A stretch of DNA of 64,000 bases from Pseudoalteromonas piratica (GTDB lineage Bacteria > Pseudomonadota > Gammaproteobacteria > Enterobacterales > Alteromonadaceae), in assembly GCF_000788395.1 (NCBI RefSeq), contig NZ_CP009888.1, forward strand, positions 1,942,001 to 2,006,000, written 5' to 3'. The notes below the pieces were generated by a model. The model saw nothing but the letters and a program-made list of their open reading frames with translations. It did no database searches and was not told the DNA's origin. Position 1 is the stretch's first letter. The number at the start of each line of letters is the position of its first letter. A program made the position numbers and the translations under genes. Below are positions 37,260 through 44,550 of this stretch, one piece after another.

Positions 37260-38927
37260 TTAGTGATATTGCGATAGCAACTCAGAGGCATTAGTGCGCG
37301 TAATATCACTGATATTTGTACCACCGAGTAAACGCGCAATTTCATCAATACGGCCTGAGTTATCAAGCACTGTCATGCGCGTATTTGTTTGTGTGCCATC
37401 GTCAGTTTTACTAACAAAAAATTGGTTATGACCACTTGATGCTACTTGCGGTAAGTGAGTGACACAAATAACTTGTGTACTTTTACCTAATTGACGAAGT
37501 AGTTTACCTACAGCTGAAGCGGTTGGTCCTGAAATACCCACGTCTACTTCATCAAAAATAAGCGTTGGTGTTGTCATCTTGTCAGCAATAATCACTTCAA
37601 TGGCAAGGCTAATACGAGAAAGCTCACCGCCAGATGCTACTTTATGCAGTGGTTGTAAGCGTTGACCTGTATTGGCAGCAACCTGAAAATCAACTGTGTC
37701 AGACCCTTTACTACTGGTAACCGATTCTTGATGCTCTATGCAAATGGCAAATTTTGCATTTTCCATCGACAAACTGACAAGCGACTTGGTGACTTGCTCT
37801 GACAATGCCTTTGCCGCGGCTGAGCGACTTTCAGATAGTACGCTAGCACAAGCAAAATAATGCTCTTTTGCTCTGGCTATTTCAGCTTCTAACTCATTAA
37901 ATCGCTCATCGTTTTGCTCTATATTTGCAAGGTTTTGTTGTAACTCGGCATGCAGGTTTGGCAATTCTTCAGGGGTAATATCATGTTTTCTAGCTAAATC
38001 AAGCGCACGTGATATACGCTCATCAAGTTCAGATAATTGGCTCGGATCCATTTCAACACTGTCTTGATAATGGCTTAATTCACGGGCGGCTTCTTCAAGC
38101 GTGATGCTTGCTTCAAAGAGTAAATCTGCAATAGGTGCAAGTTTCTTATCAAGGCTAGCAAGCTCTGCGATTTGGTTTGCGCTTGATTGCACCATAGAGT
38201 AAGCGTTGAAATTATCTTGTTGATAGATAATTTGTAACTCTTTTTGCGTGCCTTCTAGCAATGAATTTGCATTACTTAATAAGGTATGTTGCTGCTCAAT
38301 TTCTTCATACTCGCCAGTTGCTAGGGCAAATTCGTCTAATTCAGCAACCTGGTACTCAAGCAGTTGTTTTTCAGCTGCAGCCTGTTGTAGCGTTTGAGCT
38401 AACTGTTTTTGCTCTCGCTCAAGCGATTGTAATTGGTTGTACGATGTTTTAACTTCGTTTAAAAGCTCAGTGTGATCGGCAAAGCTATCGACTACTGAAA
38501 GTTGATAGTTTGCTTTATTTAGCTGTTGATGCGCATGTTGACCGTGAATTGAAATCAATAAATTGCCAAGCGTTTTTAATTGACCGGCAGGAACCATAAC
38601 CCCATTTATAAATGCTTTGCTGCGGCCATTGGCTGCAACGACACGACGAATTACGCATTCGGTGTTATCGCCAAGTTCGTGCTCATTTATAAAATGTTTT
38701 GCCGCAGGCAAGTTTTGAATATCAAATACTGCCGATACTTGCGCTTTATCTGCGCCTTCTCTAACCATTGAGGCTTCTGCACGCTCGCCCAAACATAGAG
38801 AAAGTGCATCAATCGCAATAGATTTACCCGCACCAGTTTCACCCGTAATAGTGGTCATGCCTGATTGCCACTCGATATCAAGGTGTTCAACAATTGCAAA
38901 ATTAGTTACTTGTAATGACGTTAACAT
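37260..38927 (-). CDS. recN: DNA repair protein RecN
   Basis: A 555-residue SMC-like ATPase of double-strand-break repair. Walker A GETGAGKSIAIDAL is at residues about 30-43. Long coiled coils occupy about 155-370, and the signature and Walker B LASGGELSRISLAIEVI / LIFDEVDVGISG are near 430-475. Two LexA-box-like sequences lie directly upstream, as in E. coli where recN is strongly SOS-induced. A 170-residue membrane protein gene and nadK lie upstream on the same strand. Confidence 0.97.
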   Translation of the reverse strand: MLTSLQVTNFAIVEHLDIEWQSGMTTITGETGAGKSIAIDALSLCLGERAEASMVREGADKAQVSAVFDIQNLPAAKHFINEHELGDNTECVIRRVVAANGRSKAFINGVMVPAGQLKTLGNLLISIHGQHAHQQLNKANYQLSVVDSFADHTELLNEVKTSYNQLQSLEREQKQLAQTLQQAAAEKQLLEYQVAELDEFALATGEYEEIEQQHTLLSNANSLLEGTQKELQIIYQQDNFNAYSMVQSSANQIAELASLDKKLAPIADLLFEASITLEEAARELSHYQDSVEMDPSQLSELDERISRALDLARKHDITPEELPNLHAELQQNLANIEQNDERFNELEAEIARAKEHYFACASVLSESRSAAAKALSEQVTKSLVSLSMENAKFAICIEHQESVTSSKGSDTVDFQVAANTGQRLQPLHKVASGGELSRISLAIEVIIADKMTTPTLIFDEVDVGISGPTASAVGKLLRQLGKSTQVICVTHLPQVASSGHNQFFVSKTDDGTQTNTRMTVLDNSGRIDEIARLLGGTNISDITRTNASELLSQYH

Positions 38928-38929
38928 AA

Positions 38930-38969
38930 CTGATTATCCATACAGTACATTAACTGTTAATTTATACAG
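38930..38969 (-). promoter_or_regulatory. Tandem LexA (SOS) boxes of recN
   Basis: CTGTTAATTTATACAG (38954-38969) is a full CTGT-N8-ACAG LexA box flanked by A and T. CTGATTATCCATACAG (38930-38945) matches with one mismatch and ends three bases before the recN start codon. E. coli recN also has more than one box. Confidence 0.85.
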
Positions 38970-39090
38970 TAATTAAAAAATAGGCAAGTTAAAAATTACG
39001 ATTATTTACACTTGAGGATATTAAATTTATTGGTCAAATAATTAATTGGGGATATGAGAGGTGCTAAAGCGCGTTTAACACCTCTATACG

Positions 39091-39603
39091 TTAAGCTTCG
39101 ATTTCTAATTCAGCTTCTGGTTGTTCCTGAATATGTGATTGAGTAGTTATCACTTGCTGGCTTAACGAAGGTAATTGGTGAATATAAAAATCACTATTAA
39201 ACTGGTGCCCTGAACTCGGTAATTGCTCGGTAAAAGAATAAATTTGCTTGGTCAGTTGGCTTTTATCCTCAGCGATATCAAATTTACTGAGTTCAATTTC
39301 TAGCAAATCAGTTAATTGACCAATAATTTTTTCGTAGTGGCAAATGTTTTCATCATTTTTGCTTTGCATCACAAAAAAATTATTATTGATTTGTGACAAA
39401 CTGCTTAAATCTTTTGGTTTTATGATGCGCATTTTTCCGTATTTTTGTACCACTTGCTGGTAGCGATTGCTTACTTCTTCAATGCGTTCATTTTGTTGTT
39501 GTTTAACAAGCGCAATGGCTTTTTTGCGGTTATTATCGATTATCAAATAGGTCGTCAATAATACAATTAGTAAAACGGTGGCTAAAAATACTACAAACCC
39601 CAC
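39091..39603 (-). CDS. Small membrane-anchored protein of unknown function
   Basis: A 170-residue protein I do not recognise. It begins with one hydrophobic helix (residues 2-24, VVFLATVLLIVLLTTYLII) followed by a Lys/Arg-rich stop-transfer, giving a single membrane anchor with a cytosolic tail. A coiled-coil-prone stretch (30-60) and a soluble helical region follow, then an acidic, Gln/Glu-rich C-terminus. It sits between nadK and recN, adjacent genes in E. coli, so it is an insertion into a conserved order. It may share a transcript with nadK (33-base gap). Confidence 0.7.
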   Translation of the reverse strand: MGFVVFLATVLLIVLLTTYLIIDNNRKKAIALVKQQQNERIEEVSNRYQQVVQKYGKMRIIKPKDLSSLSQINNNFFVMQSKNDENICHYEKIIGQLTDLLEIELSKFDIAEDKSQLTKQIYSFTEQLPSSGHQFNSDFYIHQLPSLSQQVITTQSHIQEQPEAELEIEA

Positions 39604-39636
39604 TTTCTTGTTCCTTATTTCGTTATTTTTTAATTA

Positions 39637-40515
39637 TTAATATAAACGGCTGCCCCAGTTTAACTTCTGGCGCAACACATTGTAATACGAATATTTGCTT
39701 GGATGCACGAGTCTAAGCTGCTGTTCGCTTCGCTTTATTACAATTTCATCACCTGCAAGCACAGCTAACACCACATGACTATCGCAACTTACCTGCAGGT
39801 CAACATCATTTGCAGGACTCAGTACTAATTTCACTTCACTATTTGCATCGACCACCAGTGGACGGCTAGTGAGGGTATGCGGAAACATAGGTACCAAAGA
39901 AATGGCATTTAATTTTGGATTGAGAATTGGGCCACCGCCAGAGAGGCTGTAAGCTGTTGAGCCTGTTGGGGTAGACACAATCAGACCATCTGATTTTTGC
40001 GAAAAGACAAACTCGCGATCAATGAATGCTTCAAATTCAATCATATGAGCGACTTTGTTAGCATGAAGCACAGCTTCATTTACTGCTGTATTTGAGCTTT
40101 TAAGCTTTTCGTGGCGGTAAATTTCAACTTCTAATAAAAAGCGCTTTTCTTCGCTGAACTTGCCAGCTAATACTTGTTCAAGCTCTCGTTCAAAATTATC
40201 TGGATCAAGGTCGGTTAAAAAGCCTAAGTTACCGCGGTTAACGCCAATAACAGCAATATCAAACCGGGCGAGCACTCTTGCCGCACCCAGCATATTACCA
40301 TCTCCGCCTACTACGATGGCTAAGTCACAATTACGACCAATCTCGACAAGGGAAGCACTGAACTCTTCACTGACTATTGGTTCGGCAACACGGCTTTCAA
40401 CATAAACTTGGTAACCTAATGCAGTTAAAAAGGTATGTAATTTGGCAAGCGTAATAGCCGCACCTTGATGATTCGGTTTGCCTATCAATCCAATATTATT
40501 AAATACTTGTGCCAT
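39637..40515 (-). CDS. nadK: NAD kinase
   Basis: A 292-residue enzyme that phosphorylates NAD to NADP with ATP. The [13 protein letters not shown] motif near residue 75 includes the catalytic Asp. The second conserved element [18 protein letters not shown] is near 185. Length equals the E. coli protein (292). It is divergent from the HrcA-like gene with about 70 bases between. In E. coli nadK is divergent directly from grpE. Confidence 0.97.
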   Translation of the reverse strand: MAQVFNNIGLIGKPNHQGAAITLAKLHTFLTALGYQVYVESRVAEPIVSEEFSASLVEIGRNCDLAIVVGGDGNMLGAARVLARFDIAVIGVNRGNLGFLTDLDPDNFERELEQVLAGKFSEEKRFLLEVEIYRHEKLKSSNTAVNEAVLHANKVAHMIEFEAFIDREFVFSQKSDGLIVSTPTGSTAYSLSGGGPILNPKLNAISLVPMFPHTLTSRPLVVDANSEVKLVLSPANDVDLQVSCDSHVVLAVLAGDEIVIKRSEQQLRLVHPSKYSYYNVLRQKLNWGSRLY

Positions 40516-40586
40516 AAAATCGTCACTGTTAAAGTCTTGCCTACAGTATATCTTGATTTTTAATCATCAGGCCATAAATAATAATT

Positions 40587-41531
40587 ATGAAATTAAGTGC
40601 CCGTGATCAACTCATCTTTTCTGCAGTGATGGACCTCTATTGCAATGGTCAAGGTACCCCCGTTGCTTCTAGTCATGTAGTTAAGCAGAAGCAAATTAAC
40701 ATCTGTAGTGCGACTGTGCGAAATGCGATGGCGCGTATGGAAAAATCAGGCCTGTTATATGCACCACATACGTCATCAGGACGGGTGCCAACTGAACTTG
40801 GCTTTAGATATTGGTTTGAAGAGTTCTTTCAGCTTTCAAATATAGCTGATTATTGGCAACCTTCGGCACAACAACTCACCGAGTTTTCTCATCGTTTAAG
40901 CCAACACTTTCAAGTCTGTGTGTTGGTGAGTTTACCCGAGGCAATGCAACAGCATATTTATCGCGCTGAAGTGCTGGATTTTAGTGTTGAAAACTGGCTT
41001 ATTCTGCTTTTCGACAAAGAAGGAAACAGCCAAAATATTCAAATTACCAAACCATTTGAAGCAAACGATTCGCTTAGGAATCAATTTAACGCATGGCTCA
41101 ATACGGTTTTTGCGGGACATAACCTTGCTGAAGGATTGCGTCGAATGGCTGCGATGCGACAAAGTGCACCGATGTTCTGCCATGGCTCTCTTGGAATGTG
41201 GATTAAAGCGCTTGCGGCGCAATTGAATGTTGATAATAGTATTGTGATTGGTAGCCACCATTTATATGGTGCGCTTACTAATCAGCAGCTAAACCAAATT
41301 GGTGCGCCATTTTTAGACTTTGTTGAAGAAAAACTAGCGATGAAAATGGGGATGTCAGTTATGTACCATGAAAAATTTCCATTCGATGCGTTGCAAGATT
41401 ATCTATTATTAAGTGTTCCTTATTTCTCTCAGGAAATATATCAAGGACGCTTGTGTGTGGTTTGTCCCAAATCGGCGAAAATTGAATCAATTATCAATGA
41501 AATATCGATTAATTGCGCAATTAGCTCTTGA
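40587..41531 (+). CDS. HrcA-like winged-helix transcriptional regulator
   Basis: A 314-residue protein. Residues 1-80 clearly match the HrcA DNA-binding domain: ARDQLIFSAVMDLYCNGQGTPVAS, SATVRNAMARMEKSGLLYAPHTSSGRVPTELGFRYW. The remainder is shorter and more diverged than the usual HrcA (about 345 residues), with a GAF-like C-terminal part. HrcA normally represses grpE, dnaK and groE through CIRCE elements. It lies 56 bases upstream of grpE on the same strand. No CIRCE sequence is seen in either flank. Its stop codon overlaps the -35 of a sigma-32 promoter for grpE. The name fits the family, but the target is unknown. Confidence 0.75.
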   Translation: MKLSARDQLIFSAVMDLYCNGQGTPVASSHVVKQKQINICSATVRNAMARMEKSGLLYAPHTSSGRVPTELGFRYWFEEFFQLSNIADYWQPSAQQLTEFSHRLSQHFQVCVLVSLPEAMQQHIYRAEVLDFSVENWLILLFDKEGNSQNIQITKPFEANDSLRNQFNAWLNTVFAGHNLAEGLRRMAAMRQSAPMFCHGSLGMWIKALAAQLNVDNSIVIGSHHLYGALTNQQLNQIGAPFLDFVEEKLAMKMGMSVMYHEKFPFDALQDYLLLSVPYFSQEIYQGRLCVVCPKSAKIESIINEISINCAISS

Positions 41532-41553
41532 AAGGCATTTTTCAATCCCCATA
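41528..41553 (+). promoter_or_regulatory. Sigma-32 heat-shock promoter of grpE
   Basis: CTTGAAA (41528-41534), 13 bases, then CCCCAT (41548-41553) followed by AAT. This is the RpoH consensus in both elements with an allowed spacer, and very like the E. coli grpE promoter. The -35 contains the TGA stop of the HrcA-like gene. Confidence 0.9.
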
Positions 41554-41587
41554 ATTAGCAACAGTTGTAAGATTTCGGAGAGTATCA

Positions 41588-42169
41588 ATGTCTGAGCAAA
41601 ATAATCAGCCAGAGCAAGAAGTAGAAGCACAGGAAAACCTTGACCAAGTTGCTGAAGAACTTCAAGGAAGTGAAGAGTTAAGCGCTGAAGCAGAAATCGC
41701 AGTATTACATGCTGAGCTTGAAGCGGCTAAACAAACAATTGAAGATCAAAAAGACAGTGTAGTTCGCGCTGCTGCTGAAGTTGAAAATATTCGCCGTAGA
41801 ACAGCACAAGATGTTGAAAAAGCGCATAAGTTTGCACTAGAAAAGTTTGCAAATGAATTATTGCCTGTACTTGACAACTTAGAGCGTGCTATTGAATTTG
41901 CTGATAAAGAAAATGACGCAATTAAGTCTGTGATTGAAGGCGTTGAGATGACTGCGAAGAGTTTTGTTGACGCAGTTGCTAAATTTGGCGTTGAAGTTGT
42001 ATCACCGCAAGGCGAAACTTTTAACCCTGAATTCCACCAAGCAATGTCAATTCAGCCATCAGCTGACGTAGAACCAAATACTGTAATTGCTGTGATGCAA
42101 AAAGGGTACCTATTAAATGGTCGTTTACTTCGTCCAGCAATGGTAATGGTGTCTAAAGCGGCTGAGTAA
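41588..42169 (+). CDS. grpE: Nucleotide exchange factor GrpE
   Basis: A 193-residue co-chaperone that exchanges ADP on DnaK. The acidic disordered N-terminus (about 1-35) and long coiled coil (40-110, [37 protein letters not shown]) lead to the C-terminal beta-wing ([28 protein letters not shown]). GGAG precedes the ATG. dnaK and dnaJ do not follow, unlike in Gram-positive hrcA operons. A sigma-32 promoter lies upstream and a strong terminator after. Confidence 0.97.
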   Translation: MSEQNNQPEQEVEAQENLDQVAEELQGSEELSAEAEIAVLHAELEAAKQTIEDQKDSVVRAAAEVENIRRRTAQDVEKAHKFALEKFANELLPVLDNLERAIEFADKENDAIKSVIEGVEMTAKSFVDAVAKFGVEVVSPQGETFNPEFHQAMSIQPSADVEPNTVIAVMQKGYLLNGRLLRPAMVMVSKAAE

Positions 42170-42188
42170 GCGTTTTAATTTTAAAAAA

Positions 42189-42215
42189 AAGCTGTAACAA
42201 GGTTACAGCTTTTTT
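42189..42215 (+). terminator. Terminator of grpE
   Basis: The stem AAGCTGTAAC and its complement enclose AAG, followed by a T-run. It begins about 20 bases past the stop. Confidence 0.92.
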
Positions 42216-42239
42216 ATGTCTAATTTTTGTGCCTCACTT

Positions 42240-43418
42240 CTAGTGACCATGCTTAATTTGCTTTAGTTGGCAAACTAAAATACCTGTTACTGCGATCGCC
42301 ATTGCAACGGCAAACCCAGTACTCGGAGGTAACGGGATAAATGCCAAAATTGGCCCTGCAAGTGCACCACTGCCAAAGCGTAATGTGCCAATCACCGCAG
42401 TTGCGGTACCTGATTTTTTCTTAAAGTTTATCAATATTAAGGCATCTGCATTAGTGGCCATAATGCCTAGGCTCATCATCAAAGGTGCGATAAACGCAGC
42501 GACCAAATAAACATTCTCAGCAAAGGTACTGACAAAGATTAAACTCGATACTGAGATAAAACTGATCATCAGGCCGAGGTTGAGCATTTTGCGAGAACCA
42601 AAGCGCGGTACCAAACGTGTATTAATAAAATTTCCTAGCATAAGCGCCAATACATTAAAGGCGAAGAGTATGCCAAATTCTGTTTCTGTCACCTTGAAAT
42701 GCGCCATATATATAGCCGACACTTTGGTTAAAAAACAAAAAAACGCAAATGATGCCAGCATCGAAATCACAATATCAAAGCGGGCTTTGTAATTGGTCAA
42801 TACAATTCGGTAATTAGAAAAAAATAAAGCGAGGCCTTTCAATTTACTCGGATGAATTGGCACTTCTTTTAAAAAGCAGAATGCAAGCACGAAAAGTATT
42901 ACTGCATAGATAGCCAGTGCGTAAAAAATTGCATGCCAATGCCAGGTGATCATCAACACACTGCCTATGCTCGGAGCAAGAAGGGGCGCGAGCATCATGA
43001 TCATAGACACGTAGGACATGCCTTTTGCGGTGTTTTCTTGATACATATAGCGAATGATACCAGGGACCACTACTGTCACTGCAGAGCCACAAAACGCTTG
43101 TGCAAACCGCAATGCAATAAACGTATCAATTGATTGTGTTACTGTAATTAGAAACGAACACACAGCAAAACCGAGCAAACCAAAAAGCGCAAACATGCGT
43201 CGGCCTTTTTGATCAATTAAAGGACCGAACAACATCATTCCAATGGCATATCCGGCTAAATAACTACTTAAGGATAATTGCACATTTGCCATATTTGTAT
43301 CGAAATAAGCGGAGATAGCAACAAATGCAGGCAAGTAGAGGTCGATTGCTAATGGTGTTGTTGCCACCAAAGCTGACAACAGCGGCAGGATTGTTTTTGA
43401 TAGGGTTTTATCTGTCAC
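42240..43418 (-). CDS. Bcr/CflA-family multidrug efflux MFS transporter
   Basis: A 392-residue protein with about 12 membrane helices, of the drug:H+ antiporter-1 family, Bcr/CflA type. Characteristic early segment TPLAIDLYLPAFVAIS (helix 1) and SLSSYLAGYAIGMMLFGPLIDQKGRR (helix 2 and the loop 2-3 motif). The substrate cannot be told. A 16-base inverted repeat, ATTTTAC-GT-GTAAAAT, lies about 30 bases upstream of the start and could be an operator. Confidence 0.9.
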   Translation of the reverse strand: MTDKTLSKTILPLLSALVATTPLAIDLYLPAFVAISAYFDTNMANVQLSLSSYLAGYAIGMMLFGPLIDQKGRRMFALFGLLGFAVCSFLITVTQSIDTFIALRFAQAFCGSAVTVVVPGIIRYMYQENTAKGMSYVSMIMMLAPLLAPSIGSVLMITWHWHAIFYALAIYAVILFVLAFCFLKEVPIHPSKLKGLALFFSNYRIVLTNYKARFDIVISMLASFAFFCFLTKVSAIYMAHFKVTETEFGILFAFNVLALMLGNFINTRLVPRFGSRKMLNLGLMISFISVSSLIFVSTFAENVYLVAAFIAPLMMSLGIMATNADALILINFKKKSGTATAVIGTLRFGSGALAGPILAFIPLPPSTGFAVAMAIAVTGILVCQLKQIKHGH

Positions 43419-43450
43419 GTAATTTCTTAATCAGGGTATAGTGCTTGTGT

Positions 43451-43466
43451 ATTTTACGTGTAAAAT
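43451..43466. promoter_or_regulatory. Inverted repeat upstream of the MFS gene
   Basis: ATTTTAC and GTAAAAT, exact 7-base arms around GT, in the divergent space between the efflux pump and the M48 peptidase gene. The size suits a dimeric repressor, but no regulator gene is adjacent. Confidence 0.5.
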
Positions 43467-43618
43467 AAAGTCTTTAAAACCGTGAGCGTTGAATAGCAAT
43501 AGTGAAAATGTAACAGTGTATGAAGCTTATTCAGAGAGCGAAAAGTCCACTGTTATTTTGTCTGGAACAAAGAGTTTAACGTCACAAAAACGACCTAAAT
43601 TACACTAGGGAAACGGGT

Positions 43619-44419
43619 ATGAAACTATCTCATTTAGTGATTTCATTGTCATTGGCGGCAACACTTGCTGGTTGTAAATCAAGCCCAACGGGGCGCACTC
43701 AGATTGCAATGTACTCAGAAGCCGAAATGAATCAACTGGGCAAGCAAAGCTTTGCGCAAATGAAAAAGCAGCAGCCTATCAATCAGGATGCAAAAATAAA
43801 CCGTTATGTGCAATGTGTTGCTGATAATGTGATTTCTGTGCTGCCGGCAAAATACGCAAATCAACAATGGGAAGTTGTGGTCTTTGAAGAACCATCTGCC
43901 AATGCGTTCGCTCTACCTGGTGGCAAAATTGGTGTACACACAGGATTATTAAAAGTGGCCAAAGGGCAAGACCAACTTGCTACCGTTTTAGGTCACGAAG
44001 TGGGGCACGTTATCGCTGAGCACTCAAATGAACGAATGACGGCGGCAGGCATTAAGCAAGCAAGCTTACAAGTTGCTGATGCTTACAGCCGCTCGCAAGG
44101 AAACCGTTTACATAATGAAACCATGATGGCGCTGGGGCTAGGCACTGAATATTTGGGAATGATGCCTTTTAGCCGTATGCATGAGAGTGAAGCAGATAAA
44201 ATAGGCCTAGACCTGATGGCAAAAGCAGGATTTAATCCTAAAGAGTCAGTAGAATTATGGCGAAACATGGCTGCTAATAGTGCTGGTGCGCCACTAGAAT
44301 TTTTATCAACTCACCCTTCTTCTGATACGCGTATCAGTGATTTGCGCAGTTGGATGCCAAATGCCATGGTTTTGCACAATCAGGCAAAGTCACAAAACAA
44401 AAAACCGCACTGTGAATAA
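43619..44419 (+). CDS. M48-family metallopeptidase lipoprotein
   Basis: A 266-residue outer-membrane or periplasmic lipoprotein. The signal peptide ends in lipobox LAGC with Cys19. The zinc motif HEVGH is His126-Glu127 to His130, and a third ligand lies in HESEADKIGLDLM near residue 188. It resembles LoiP/YcaL quality-control peptidases that act on misfolded outer-membrane proteins, but substrates are unknown here. The gene stands alone, with a long hairpin after it. Confidence 0.9.
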   Translation: MKLSHLVISLSLAATLAGCKSSPTGRTQIAMYSEAEMNQLGKQSFAQMKKQQPINQDAKINRYVQCVADNVISVLPAKYANQQWEVVVFEEPSANAFALPGGKIGVHTGLLKVAKGQDQLATVLGHEVGHVIAEHSNERMTAAGIKQASLQVADAYSRSQGNRLHNETMMALGLGTEYLGMMPFSRMHESEADKIGLDLMAKAGFNPKESVELWRNMAANSAGAPLEFLSTHPSSDTRISDLRSWMPNAMVLHNQAKSQNKKPHCE

Positions 44420-44436
44420 ACGTTAAAGATTTTTAC

Positions 44437-44472
44437 TTCTAATTGAGTAATTTGCCAATTACTCAATTAGAA
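44437..44472 (+). terminator. 16-bp perfect inverted repeat after M48 gene
   Basis: TTCTAATTGAGTAATT and its exact complement (44457-44472) enclose TGCC, 17 bases past the stop. AT-rich, with no T-run on the plus strand, so termination is uncertain. Confidence 0.5.
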
Positions 44473-44550
44473 ATTGCAACAAAAAGTTTAAAAAAGCGAC
44501 ACATTGGTCTACATTTATAAATAATAATTATTATAATTTACTGTAGTCCA

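Noticed and set aside
40516..41587. CIRCE element around the HrcA-like gene and grpE
   Set aside because: Only a partial TTAGCA half-site near 41555. No inverted partner.
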